Origin: Semisulcospira habei
Lineage: Eukaryota > Mollusca > Gastropoda > Semisulcospiridae
DNA length: 64,000 bases
Direction of reading: 5' to 3'
Assembly: GCA_036245525.1 (NCBI GenBank)
Contig: BTPG01000001.1
Location: 182,697,250-182,761,249 of the forward strand
Positions 1 to 9,362 of this stretch are shown here, one piece after another; the stretch's first letter is position 1, and each line of letters opens with the position of its first letter. A program made the translations under genes and the position numbers. Below the pieces are notes generated by a model, which saw only the letters and a program-made list of their open reading frames with translations, did no database searches and was not told where the DNA came from.

Positions 1-1263
1 CTGTGGCGACCACCTCCCCTTCATTTACCAGCTCCCGTAGCGCTTGAAACCGGCCGGACAGCACCAGCCTGAACTCCCCTCTAACTCCAGCCTCTCTCAG
101 GAGGCCTACATTATAGCGCCGTCCTCCTGTCGTCTCCGCGCGGCTCTTCCCCAGCTTGAGCTTCACTCCTAAGGTAAGCAGATGGTGGTCTGAGGCGACA
201 TCTGCTCCCCTCCTCACTCGAACATCCCGAAGGGATCCTCCAAATTTCTTGCCAACGCAGACATGGCCCATTTGGCTCTTTGCTGTATGGTCAGGCGAGA
301 CCCAAGTTGCCCTGTGCATTCTTCTGTGTGGGAAGATGCTGCCTCCAATGACAAGTCGGTTTAGAGCACAAAAGTCCACAAACCTCTCCCCGTTCTCACT
401 CATCTCTGATCCTAGTCCCTGTCTCCCCATCACCTCTTCATATCCGGTGTTGTCCTCCCCTATTTTGGCATTAAAATCGCCCATGACGATGGTGATGTCT
501 CGCTCCGCACATTTGTCCACGGCACTCTGGAGTCGGTCGTAGAACTCTTGTTTTTCTTCCTCGTCACTGTCATTGGTGGGCGCATAACACTGGATGACTT
601 TCAGCTTGAGCTTTTTTTTTGTTTTAAAGGCTGCTGTGATAATTCTTGGCCCAAGAGGTTCCCAGCCCATCAGCGCTCTCTGTGCCACTGGTGACAGCAT
701 GAACGCTACTCCTTCTGCATGGGGGGCATTCTCCTCTTCATGACCTGAATACAGAATCATCTCCCCACTTAACAGCCTTTTCTGGCCAGACTGCGTCCAT
801 CTGGCTTCACTGATACCCAGCAGGGAAAGGTTGTACTTTTGCATTTCCACTGCCATCTGGGCGGCCCTGCCGCTCTGGCACATGGTCTTGACATTCCATG
901 TGCCCATGGTTGTGTCCCTGGATAGAGAGAGGCGGCTCGGTCCTGTGGCTTCCGAAGACTTCCGGCTTTCACCACAGGACGTCATAAGTCTTCTAGTAGA
1001 AGAACCTTCCTCCTCCAGGAAAGGAATTACTGTTAGTCTTTTCGTCGGCGTTTTTGTAGCTATTTCCTTTTTTGCAGGGTGGGGAAGCTACCCCCACGCC
1101 CAACCCCCTTACTAGGAGGACCAGGGGTTTTCTGTCGGGGTCACCTTCCCTTAGACCATGTTGGTTCACGGCACCTTATTTCATTCGGTGCACCCCTCTC
1201 ACGAGGGACCCCCTATCCACCACCCAGGGGACGCGCCTCAACGCCATATGGTCCCAGCGCGAG
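1..1263 (-). mobile_element. RTE-like LINE copy R1, 5' part (endonuclease region)
   Basis: This is the 5' portion of an RTE-type non-LTR retrotransposon on the minus strand; the rest lies left of the window. The translation matches the APE endonuclease region of the intact copy at 33367-36668 (for example the block beginning MGTWNVKTMYQSG near 905). It has lost a continuous frame. Its 5' end, GCGCGAGG at about 1258-1265, coincides with the 5' ends of the copies at 24553 and 36668, so this copy was full length at that end. It abuts the CR1-like RT ORF and removes its 3' end. Confidence 0.85.
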
Positions 1264-2799
1264 GAAAAGCTGAGTGCTTACATGAAATGATCTGAGCTTT
1301 CTCAAATAGTAAAGATGGGTATGCGTTTTTTTCACAATAGCATCTGTGTTTTGTTTCCAGTTAAGTGTGTTGTCAAAAAGAACACCTAAATACTTGTAGG
1401 ACTCTACACGCTCAATTTCTGTTCTCTTGATGACAACAGGACCAGGATGTTGTTTGTTATTCCTGAAATCTATGACCATCTCTTTTGTTTTGCCAACATG
1501 TAATTCAAGATAGTTTCTATCGCACCACTCTACAAAGTCATCGATCTCTTGTCGATAGTGTCTGTCGTCCTCATCTGTAATCCGATCTGTCTGTGCCGTG
1601 TCGTCAGCGTATTTGTCCATGACACAGTCGTCATGAGTAGCTCTACAGTCTGCTGTGTACAAAGAAAGCAAAAAAGGCGACAGGATAGTCCCCTGTGGTG
1701 CACCGGTGTTGGTAAAAAGTACATCTGAGATTAGATTCAAACTAATTCTGACGTACTGTGGGTGGGTAGTGAGATAGTCCAAAACCGAAAGAATGGTAGA
1801 GGCATTTATGTTCATGTGAACTAGTTTGGAGGCGAGTATGTGTGGCTGAATGGTGTTAAAAGCAGATGAAAAATCATAGAACATCAGTCGTTTTTCTAAA
1901 TGAGAGTAGATGTTGTTTACAACATGCAAAATGGCATCATCAACACCTCTTTGCCTTCTGTAAGCAAACTGAAAGGGGTCCATAAAATCTGAAACCTGCA
2001 TTTGAAAATGTGAAAGAACAGCCCTCTCAAAAACCTTCATGACACACGAGGTAAGAGCAACTTGTCTTAAATCATTCATCACAGATACAGTTTTCTTTTT
2101 TGGCACGGGGACAATACAAGAGGTCTTCCACGAACAGGGAACGACACTCTGGGTAAGTGACATGTTAAAAATATAGCAAAGAATTTGGTACAGTTGTTCA
2201 GCGCATAATTTTAACACATTTGATCTAACACCATCTGGCCTAGCCGCTTTGTTTGGGTTGGTATGTTTACGTATGCTAAGCACCTCCTCCTCAGTCGCCA
2301 CAATCACTTCACTTTGCATGTGTTTAGGTCCACTAACTCGCATTTCCTTGACCTGTTCTCTCTCATGCTCAAAATCATGACAATCAAATCTTGCATAGAA
2401 CTGATTTAAGTCGTTGGAATAGTGCGTAGTTTTGCTCAAAACCAGAACAGCTTTCTGCTTCTTCTTCCCACCCATCAGATTCATACCCTCCCACACTCGT
2501 TTCATGTTACCAGTCTCAAACTGTTTTTCTATCTTTTTTTGATATGCTTCCTTCCCCTTCCTAAGCTCCCTTTTCAGTTCCTTTTGTACTGTCCGTAACT
2601 GTTCTTTGTTCTTGTCTTCAAAAGCTTTCTTCTTTCTGTTTAAGACCACCTTGATGTGCTTCGTGACCCAAGGTTTGTTGTTGGAATAGATTTTAACAGT
2701 TGTTTTAGGCACAACACTGTCTACGCAGAAATTTATGTAGCTGCAAACTGTGTCAGCCAGCTCGGCAACGTTGCTTGTAGTGTACGTAAAAAATTCCAC
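1264..2799 (-). pseudogene. CR1/L2-like LINE, reverse transcriptase part
   Basis: The open frame encodes a reverse transcriptase of the CR1/L2/Rex group of non-LTR elements. Visible motifs are a lysine-rich linker before the fingers, FYDFSSAFNTIQP (palm motif with first catalytic Asp), GAPQGTILSP, and the catalytic box KYADDTAQ. The frame ends by running into the RTE copy at 1263, so the C-terminus and 3' tail are lost. It continues upstream (2799-3161, minus) as a frameshifted endonuclease remnant. Clade assignment is by recognition of motif style and is moderately secure. Confidence 0.8.
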
Positions 2800-3161
2800 T
2801 CGCTGCAGTCAAAGCAACCTTTCAGGGCATCTTTAGCTGCTGTGGACCACTTCTGTACTGTCCTCGTAAGCAGGCGGCTCACGTTGTACGTGTGGTGTAT
2901 ACTGTGGCACGAGTTTAACCAAGTTATGATCATATCGTCCTAGAGGCGGCATCGGAACAGTGACGTACGAATCTCTGACATTACACCAAAACACGTCAAG
3001 AGTTCAGTCCCCTCGTGTTGTACATGTCACTTGTTGGTGGAACCCTGGCAGAACATTCTTTAAATTACAGTGATTGACGTCACCCGTGACACTTGAACGC
3101 ATTGGGCACGCGAGTGTCAAGATCATGCAGATGGTTAGCGATGATATCGGCGGCTACTTTG
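2800..3161 (-). pseudogene. CR1/L2-like LINE, degenerate endonuclease C-terminal part
   Basis: Conceptual minus-strand translation gives pieces typical of the end of the APE endonuclease and its linker to RT: a DVFWCNVRDSY-type segment and a PPLGR..DHNLVKLVPQY-type segment (the His of the SDH motif is kept, the Ser is lost), separated by small indels and stops. Further upstream, 3090-3161 gives DIIANHLHDLDTRVPNAF-like text. This joins the RT part (1264-2799) to the N-terminal endonuclease part (3714-4253), and is broken by the LINE fragment at 3171-3625. Confidence 0.6.
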
Positions 3162-3170
3162 TCGTTAGCT

Positions 3171-3625
3171 CGGCTCCACATCGGGCACACGTATGTTACG
3201 CACTCTTATTTACTAAAACAGGAGGAGCGTCCATGGTGTTATGCCTGTGACGAGCAGTTTTGCTGTCTTGTGCTGATCTAATCGACACAAGGTATAAACA
3301 TTTCACAGCAGACTCCTTGAAGGTTTTGTTCCGGGATGTGCCCCCCCGACAAGATCTTCAGTTTTCTGAGAGAGTGCCATATTTTTAATAAGATTTGAGC
3401 GTTTATAGACTATGATGTTTCTAATTTTTTGCCCTTTTTGAGAGTCTGTTGACATTTTCTTTAAAGACCTGTGCAACATTTTAGCCTGACATATTTTTTA
3501 AGTATATTTACATCATGTCTTAAGATCTTTCTTTTAGTCTGGCTGACCAAATTTTTACCCTTCCTGCCGTGAGATGGCCTTAGTTGCCTGCTTGGCGTTA
3601 AACCCAAATAACTAACTAACCTTTC
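3171..3625 (+). mobile_element. I-type LINE fragment F (3' end)
   Basis: A 5'-truncated copy of the I-type LINE that recurs at 24765-31140 and 37506-43530. It carries the last codons of ORF2, the 3'UTR and the terminal AACT-repeat tail (about 3607-3620). It is flanked by a 9-bp target-site duplication TCGTTAGCT at 3162-3170 and 3626-3634, which places it as an insertion into the endonuclease region of the CR1-like LINE. One base is missing in the lysine run near 3215 and the frame is broken soon after. Confidence 0.88.
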
Positions 3626-3713
3626 TCGTTAGCTGATGGTGCTATGTACACAACATTCATTACTAAAATGTGTGAAAATTCCCGCGGAAGATAATAGGGG
3701 CGTGTGCTCACTG

Positions 3714-4253
3714 TCATGATTCAACGCCTGGCAAACAGAATGTGTACGTCAGCGACATGTTGTTCGGATTACACCACTTCTTGTTTACGTACACATAAAG
3801 TCCACCCCTCTTCTTTTTTCCTGAATCTTTATGTCTGTCATATCTGAATGAAGAAAATCCATCAATTGCAACATTATCATCTGTTATGTTGCTATGTAGC
3901 CAGGTCTCAGTAAAGCACATCATGCTGCACGTTCGAAAATGGTCAGTATGTTGTACATTCACATCGAGTTCATCGAGTTTGTTTTGCAATGACTGTATGT
4001 TACCAATGATGGCAGAAGGCAGAAACGGTTTGAAAGCTCGTCTTTTGTTCCTTGCTCTCACCCCATCCTTACTGCCCTGCTTCCTGATCTTCATCTCGGA
4101 TGGCAGGTCTAGAGTAGGTCGCATAACCATCGGGGATGAACGAACATCACGCAGCTCCGCCATGTTGTACCGGATCGGAGTTGTCAAAGGACGAAAAGAA
4201 ACTTCCGTCAATCCCCTGCTGGAGACCAAACTGGCCACCAGCAGGCACACCAT
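3714..4253 (-). pseudogene. CR1/L2-like LINE, endonuclease N-terminal part
   Basis: A minus-strand frame of about 179 codons. The central block reads like the start of an APE-type endonuclease: SAIIGNIQSLQNKLDEL, then MMCFTETWLH (catalytic Glu of the ETWL motif), then a glycine-rich GGLYVYVNKKW segment. The downstream catalytic motifs are displaced by the LINE fragment at 3171-3625. The start region at about 4250 is where an RTE tail inserted (duplicated ACACCATGCATTT), so the original 5' end lies beyond 4718. Confidence 0.75.
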
Positions 4254-4259
4254 GCATTT

Positions 4260-4705
4260 ACTTTACTTACTTACTTACGCCTGTCACCCCTACCCGGGTA
4301 TAGGCCGTCGACGAGAGACCTCCAGCAACTCCTGTCCTGTGCTTCTCCTTCGATTTTACTCCAGGTGGTTCCCATTCTCTTGATGTCTGCTTGGAGGTCT
4401 CGACGCCAGGAGTTTCTCGGCCTACCTCTTTTCCTCTTTCCCTGGGGATTCCATGACAATGCCTGCCTAGTGATACAGGAAGCTGGCTTTCTCAGACTGT
4501 GACCAATCCATCCCCATCTTCTTCGCCCAATTTCATTCTCTGCTGTTATCTGCTCTGTTCTCAGAGTCTGATGTTGCTAATCTTCTCTGGCCAGTGGATT
4601 TTCAAAATTCTTCTAAGGCAACTGTTTACGAAGATCTGTACTCTGTTGACAGTGGTTTTTGTCAATCTCCAAGTCTCTGCTCCATATAGGAGAACTGCTT
4701 TTATG
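4260..4705 (-). mobile_element. RTE-like LINE copy R2, 3' fragment
   Basis: A 446-bp 5'-truncated RTE copy on the minus strand holding the C-terminal coding end and the (TAAG)n tail, seen on the plus strand as repeated TTAC at 4261-4277. It is flanked by a 13-bp target-site duplication ACACCATGCATTT at 4247-4259 and 4706-4718. It inserted near the 5' end of the CR1-like LINE. A simple-repeat tail, rather than poly(A), is typical of RTE elements. Confidence 0.92.
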
Positions 4706-4718
4706 ACACCATGCATTT

Positions 4719-5500
4719 CTTATACGATAATTCATATTGACAGCTTTGTCACTCACTCACGGTTGACGTGTAGATTATAAAAAAGCACTAAAACATTGAC
4801 ACAAGGCAGACGTGTCGCTGCTACCGCAGCGCCATTTTTTCTTGCAGCCTATATGTTTGCCTACTGCTACCTGCCTGGTTCGGAATAGGACCAAACAGAG
4901 ACCATGAAAAATGTCTGTGGTAAGACTTGCTGTTGGGTACTGCACTCCGCTGCACATATTTTGTTGAAAAGCCTTTCGCATGTTGTAATGAATAAAATCT
5001 GATAGTGACTGTCCATGATTTTTTTACTCGCTGTTGTCTCTCGCTAGATCCATCCACATTTTGCCTCTGTCTTTTTAAGACAATTTCTTTGGTTGATTAA
5101 AGTACTGTCCAGTCTCTTAGCCTTAGTCAGTCCCAGTCATCCCCTAATTTTTCAATTCCCTAAAAATCACTACCGCCAGAGATAGATAAGTGGACAGGTG
5201 ATGGACACCCTCCCCCCAATCTAGAGATTTATTTGATCCTCTCCGTATTTAGACAAACGAACTCCAGCACTTACCACCAATACCTTTATTACCTAGCCAT
5301 TTTAGTTCCACTCCAGAAATCATTCAAGCTACGTTTTTTGATCAGCTACCAACCCGCGATTATTAAGGCAGATACCCCACCCAACCTAAATTATTAATGC
5401 TGTCATTGACTACTATCAGCCGTTTTCGGGAAATGACTACTTGCCTCATTGTGGAAATTCCCGTTAGGTATAATTGCCACATCACCCACCCAAAAGTAAG
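4719..5500. other. No gene recognised; AT-rich sequence
   Basis: I see no coding signature, repeat family or RNA gene here. The part nearest 4719 may be the 5' untranslated end of the CR1-like LINE. The remainder reads as ordinary noncoding DNA leading to the candidate promoter at 5501. Confidence 0.4.
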
Positions 5501-5533
5501 TGACGTCAATGTTGCCAATAACAACGCCACGTG
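5501..5533 (+). promoter_or_regulatory. Candidate host promoter: CRE and E-box
   Basis: A perfect palindromic cAMP-response-element sequence TGACGTCA is at 5501-5508 and a canonical E-box CACGTG at 5528-5533. They lie about 180-280 bp upstream of a plausible splice donor (5709 or 5716) and a short intron. The combination resembles a polymerase II promoter, but no TATA or transcript evidence is available. The functional call is inference. Confidence 0.3.
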
Positions 5534-5807
5534 TCAACTCGTGACCCTAGTCTCGTGATCAAGTATTGCGTCGTTGAGACGTTCGTAGGGCGTGAAGACG
5601 AACATTCTCGATCTTTCCATTACTTTGTGTTGGAGTGCGGTTGTGTTCTCAGAGTGACGGACTAACTTATCCGGTGATAGCACTAAATCTTGTAAAATAT
5701 CCTACGTGGTGAGCGGTAAGTGACTGTTAATTGAACGCTGACTAACGTAAGTTACAAATGACTGGTAGTTTGACGATAATTTGTCTGTTAAACTTGTAAT
5801 ATTTCAG

Positions 5808-6009
5808 TGCGCTATTGTTAACCAGAGAGTCTTATTCTCGTCAGTTACGTGATTTAGCCAAGCTGTTACGTAGGTATCGAAAATTTCATTTTCTGGCACT
5901 GCCTTTTCGGAAGGTGTATGGTTTGCGAAAGCAAATTAAAGAAATGTTAAAAGTCCCGGAAATAGCCGCTAATACCGTCAATACGACGCTTCAAATTTGA
6001 TGAGAAACA
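5808..6009 (+). other. Possible internal exon with small basic ORF
   Basis: A polypyrimidine-like stretch and acceptor ATTTCAG end at 5807 and a strong donor GTAAGT begins at 6010. The segment between is open from its first complete codon to a TGA at 5998-6000, giving about 63 basic, leucine-rich residues (RQLRDLAKLLRRYRKF-like) with no ATG. With a donor at 5716 (GTAAGTG) the upstream intron would be 92 bp. I do not recognise the protein. It could be a small host exon or chance; no upstream ATG is evident in the preceding exon-like DNA. Confidence 0.25.
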
Positions 6010-6227
6010 GTAAGTGTAGTCAAAATGAGACAGAACACAGTCAATCCAATTTTGGCAACCGCGTTCTTGAATCAGTGGCAGGGTGTTTTGAAGGTGTTAA
6101 CACAATATTGAGCTTTCTCAACTTTCTTGCCATGGACAACTAAGAAATTTGAAGACAGAACACAGAGTTAAATGACTCTGTTTAAGGGTCTTATGTTGGC
6201 TGTGTGGTAAACAAAGGACTGACCATG

Positions 6228-6535
6228 GAAACGGCGCTCATGGCATGAGCGCGGAATATGCTGTACTATGTCATAGGGTCTTAGTAACAGTGTAAATAAA
6301 TGACGTAGTACGATAGAAACGGCGCTCATGGCATGAGCGCGGAATATGCTGTACTATGTCATAGGGTCTTAGTAACAGTGTAAATAAATGACGTAGTACG
6401 ATAGAAACGGCGCTCATGCCATGAGCGCGGAATATGCTGTACTATGTCATAGGGTCTTAGTAACAGTGTAAATAAATGACGTAGTACGATAGAAACGGCG
6501 CTCATACCATGAGCGCGGTATAGGACCTTAGTAAC
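6228..6535. repeat. 88-bp tandem repeat with 9-bp palindrome
   Basis: Three full units (6228-6315, 6316-6403, 6404-6491) and a partial fourth to about 6535, nearly identical. Each unit holds an inverted repeat GCGCTCATG and CATGAGCGC around one central base, which is G in units 1-2 and C in unit 3. Unit 4 has a mutated arm. Each unit also carries AATAAATGACGTAG. Confidence 0.95.
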
Positions 6536-6656
6536 AGTCTAAGTGCGCAGTGTCAATTTGAGTACACAGACGGTGTATTGCATGTCATACAACGGTGTTT
6601 TCACCTGACGGTGTTTTGCGGACGAGTCTACAATATTCATGCTGAATAAAGATTTT

Positions 6657-7222
6657 GTGTTTGTTTGTCTGTCTGTCTATGCGTGTGAGTGTGTGCGTAT
6701 GTATGCGTGCGTGTGTATGTATGTGTGCGTGTATGAGTGTGTGTGTAAGTGCATGCGTGTATGAGTATGCGTGCGTGTGTTCGTCTGTATGTATGCGTGC
6801 GTGTGTATGTATGTATGTATGAGTCTGTGTGAATGCGTGCGTATGTTTGTCTGTGCGCGTGTGTATGTATGTATGTATGCATGCGTGTGTTCGTCTGTGT
6901 GAATGCATGCGTGCGTGCATGAGTGTGTGTGTGTAGGTATGTGTGAGTGCATGCGTGCGTGTGTGATTATGCGTGTCGGAATGCGCCTGTAATGTGTGTG
7001 TGTGTGCGTGTGTGTGTGAGTATGTAAATCCCGTTAATCGGGGGACACACACAGGTTATACACCCACAAACGGGGACTTCCAGTAAACGGGGGACGTCCC
7101 CGGTTTGTATGGTTAGTGTGTGTGAGTGAGAGTGCGAGTGTGTGTGCGAGTGAATATGTGTGTGTGTGTGCGTCTGTGTTTGCTTGCGTGTGTGTTTGTG
7201 TGCGTGCGTGTATATATGTGTG
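6657..7222. repeat. Degenerate TG-rich microsatellite with GC-rich hairpin inside
   Basis: Irregular TG/TATG/CGTG repeats at 6657-7024 and 7116-7222. Between them (7025-7110) is a non-repetitive patch with the perfect palindrome GGGGACGTCCCC near 7091-7102 and nearby inverted ACGGGGAC/GTCCCCGG text. Open frames across this block are Thr/His-rich by-products of the repeat, not genes. Confidence 0.9.
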
Positions 7223-7304
7223 TTAGAGATATAAGAAATGACATTCCAAGAACATTTTTTTTATTGTCTCTGTGCCAATACCCCCCAAAACATAGTTATT
7301 TAAA

Positions 7305-7336
7305 TAATAACCACACACACACACACACACACACAC
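7305..7336. repeat. (AC)n microsatellite
   Basis: About 12 perfect AC units followed by a short A run. Confidence 0.95.
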
Positions 7337-7410
7337 AAAAAACTATTCCTATATGCACTTGATAACAAATTATTTAAGTTACCTACAGATACTTGTTAAC
7401 AAATTTCCAA

Positions 7411-7586
7411 AGTCACTTATAACTGGCAAATAACTTTACAGGTAGATAACTGGCAAATAACTTTACAGGTAAACTTTTAAGATCCTAAAAATTAGTTATA
7501 AGTGACTTAATAATAAGTTATAAGCGACTTAAGTCAAGAACTTATAAGAACTTAAACATAACAAAATGTAAGTTCTTGACTCAAGT
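7411..7586. repeat. Inverted/direct repeat cluster beside the viral-like element
   Basis: Three overlapping structures: a perfect 13-bp inverted repeat AGTCACTTATAAC (7411-7423) and GTTATAAGTGACT (7494-7506); a direct repeat of 26 bp beginning ATAACTGGCAAATAAC (7419 and 7446); and a hairpin with 18-nt arms, one mismatch, at 7527-7544 and 7569-7586. They lie just outside the leftmost viral-like ORF (7642). An element terminus or replication structure is possible, but no matching right end is present. Confidence 0.6.
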
Positions 7587-7641
7587 CACAACTTACTCAG
7601 ACAGATTTGACAAGATACAAGGACAACAAGAAAACTTTTTT

Positions 7642-7728
7642 TTAGTAATAGTCTGGTGGTGGTGGAGCTGATGGGGTTAAATAGTTAGGTGCAAGCGACA
7701 TGTCACCTTTTTGCGAAGTGTATGACAT
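7642..7728 (-). CDS. Small ORF, 28 aa, proline-rich with PPDY motif
   Basis: This ATG-started minus-strand frame is only 28 codons. It lies 26 bp downstream of the stop of the next gene (7755-8441) and on the same strand, matching the tight spacing across this element. The C-terminus is PSAPPPPDYY, which contains a PPxY-type sequence; in several virus groups PPxY recruits NEDD4-family ubiquitin ligases for budding or entry. The start is preceded by TTATTAATG. Its shortness means chance is not excluded. Confidence 0.4.
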   Translation of the reverse strand: MSYTSQKGDMSLAPNYLTPSAPPPPDYY

Positions 7729-7754
7729 TAATAAATGATTACCAAATCTGATTT

Positions 7755-8441
7755 TTATTTGTTTAAAAGATTGCGTAGTTTTTCTGTGGTTTCCTGAACA
7801 CCGATCTGTTTTCCCATCTCTAAAAAACTAGCCTTCAGTTCTTCAACATTCACGGGAGTCTGACTACGCATTTTATTCTGTATTTCAGATTTTTGTTTCT
7901 TGTAATTATTTAAATCATACTGGACGCGCTTAAATTCCTCGTCATCAATACAATTATCGTTTAATGCCTTACTGATAATAAGTTTCATACTGCTCAGCTT
8001 TGCACCAGCAAGCGTACTCAATGCTTCATGTTTCTGTAATTTCGTGTGAAACCTCTTGTTCAAGGCCTCCAAACCAAAGCATGCTAGGCATGTAGCAACG
8101 CTAACACCCTCAACTGCTATTCCAGCCAAACTTCCAATTCCCGTGGCAAACAGAACAATACCCCCTACAGAACATGAAGCTGAAACTGCACCAATAGCCA
8201 TAGAAGTGTTTTGAACAGAATTAAATACTGACTTATACCTCCTTTTGCACCGTGAGTACTTAGCCTCTTCACTTTCCAAATATTTCAAAGCTTCTGTAAT
8301 ATTATTTAATCTGAATGCATCTGCCTGTAATGTTTTATCTGAAGCAATTGACATATGTGGATCAGGCGCAAGCGTTGTTTTAGTCGTCACATTTGTTTCA
8401 GTTGGCTCAAGCGTTGGTAGTACTGGATAGAATTTTACCAT
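7755..8441 (-). CDS. Viral-like membrane protein, 228 aa
   Basis: I take the start as the internal ATG at 8441 because it follows GTCAATAAAAAA, like neighbouring genes; an in-frame upstream ATG at 8474 overlaps the next gene's end. Residues 1-45 are Thr/Pro-rich. Residues 79-126 form a long Gly/Ala/Val/Cys-rich hydrophobic stretch, probably a membrane hairpin. The C-terminal third is charged and helical (coiled-coil-like KKQKSEIQNK). Similar Gly-rich hairpin proteins accompany polymerase and capsid genes in related invertebrate elements as I recall them. No enzymatic motif is seen; a virion membrane or entry-accessory role is only inferred from context. Confidence 0.7.
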   Translation of the reverse strand: MVKFYPVLPTLEPTETNVTTKTTLAPDPHMSIASDKTLQADAFRLNNITEALKYLESEEAKYSRCKRRYKSVFNSVQNTSMAIGAVSASCSVGGIVLFATGIGSLAGIAVEGVSVATCLACFGLEALNKRFHTKLQKHEALSTLAGAKLSSMKLIISKALNDNCIDDEEFKRVQYDLNNYKKQKSEIQNKMRSQTPVNVEELKASFLEMGKQIGVQETTEKLRNLLNK

Positions 8442-8455
8442 TTTTTTATTGACAA
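8442..8455 (-). promoter_or_regulatory. A/T-rich start element (TTTGTCAATAAAAAAATG context)
   Basis: Reading the minus strand, CAATAAAAAA directly precedes the ATG at 8441. It belongs to the series of TAAAAATG-like start contexts seen across the viral-like element. Confidence 0.4.
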
Positions 8456-8463
8456 ATATTTTT

Positions 8464-9342
8464 TTAATCAGCAATTACATTTTGCAACTCTTCAAAAGTA
8501 TACAATTTGCTGGCATAATAAAATGCAACAAGATCAATGTGTTCAAGGTTTATGTAAGTTAGACGAACAAAAGTTGTTTTGTCGACCACCACCTTGACAG
8601 CTGGAACACTGCTCGAAACATTAATAACATCATTATTTTTTGTAATAGCAATAAAGACCTTTGATGATTCTGTTACTGTTTCATTCCATGTAAGTTTAAT
8701 TCCTTGTGCAATTTGAGCCTCTTTAGCAGAAGCAACAGATTTCATGATAATTTCAAATACTATTGTCACTTCTCTAGCCACGACTAAGCTTGCTGGCATA
8801 AACACAACAGAAGTATCTGATCTACCCTTTCTAGTTGTAAGAAGATATCTCCGTCTCTCATAATTTTCAACTTTCAGTTTTTCTCTGCTATTGTTGTCTA
8901 AGGCAAAACTTGGAACAAGGCTTACAATAAGCGGCCCAGAATTAACAACCTTCCTAAACACTAAGGCGCCTTCATCATCAGTGTATACATAAGGACTAAT
9001 AAATTCAATCTTTATGTCCCAGTCAATTGTGGGTGGTGGTGCAGGCACAGGTGAAACCACCCACTTACTACCTACATGTATTAAGTTGTAGGGCGAATTA
9101 TTTACAGGTGGAGTAGGTACAGTAACATCACGCAGCTGACCAAGTTTAGGAATCTGTTTTTCACCATCTTTCATGTCAACAATTACTTTCCTCTTGTACA
9201 TGCCATTTGAATCAAGTTCAAAACCATATATTTCTCCAATTTCCCCTTCCTTCTCAAAATCCTGTATGTCTGCTAAATCTTTCAATTCTGTTACTGGACA
9301 CGCAACTGGTATGATTCTAGGCTTTGGACCAAGACCACTCAT
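8464..9342 (-). CDS. Viral-like protein of unknown function, 292 aa
   Basis: The start at 9342 (MSGLGPKPRI) is chosen over the ATG four codons upstream because it is preceded by TTTATAAAA, the motif seen at sister genes. The protein has a Lys/Glu-rich N-terminal third, a proline-rich linker (PTPPVNN; SPVPAPPPTIDWDIK), and a C-terminal half of alternating hydrophobic residues suggestive of beta structure. No transmembrane segment is evident. It is on the same strand as its neighbours, with 20 bp to the next ORF. A 43-codon relic closely similar to the linker region lies at 43534-43662, showing that it is a repeated, conserved gene. A structural role is inference. Confidence 0.75.
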   Translation of the reverse strand: MSGLGPKPRIIPVACPVTELKDLADIQDFEKEGEIGEIYGFELDSNGMYKRKVIVDMKDGEKQIPKLGQLRDVTVPTPPVNNSPYNLIHVGSKWVVSPVPAPPPTIDWDIKIEFISPYVYTDDEGALVFRKVVNSGPLIVSLVPSFALDNNSREKLKVENYERRRYLLTTRKGRSDTSVVFMPASLVVAREVTIVFEIIMKSVASAKEAQIAQGIKLTWNETVTESSKVFIAITKNNDVINVSSSVPAVKVVVDKTTFVRLTYINLEHIDLVAFYYASKLYTFEELQNVIAD

Positions 9343-9352
9343 TTTTATAAAC
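9343..9352 (-). promoter_or_regulatory. TATAAAA-type start element
   Basis: TGTTTATAAAAATG on the minus strand places a TATAAAA directly against the start codon of the 292-aa gene. Confidence 0.45.
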
Positions 9353-9362
9353 AAAAATAAAA

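Noticed and set aside
6228..6535. CRISPR-like array
   Set aside because: Units are contiguous 88-bp tandem repeats without unique spacers, and the genome is eukaryotic.
6585..7052. Thr/His-rich long ORFs on the minus strand
   Set aside because: They are translations of TG/TATG simple repeats in three frames and carry no protein features.
7091..7102. GGGGACGTCCCC palindrome as a protein-binding operator
   Set aside because: It is embedded in a simple-repeat region with nothing to link it to a gene; a chance palindrome is as likely.
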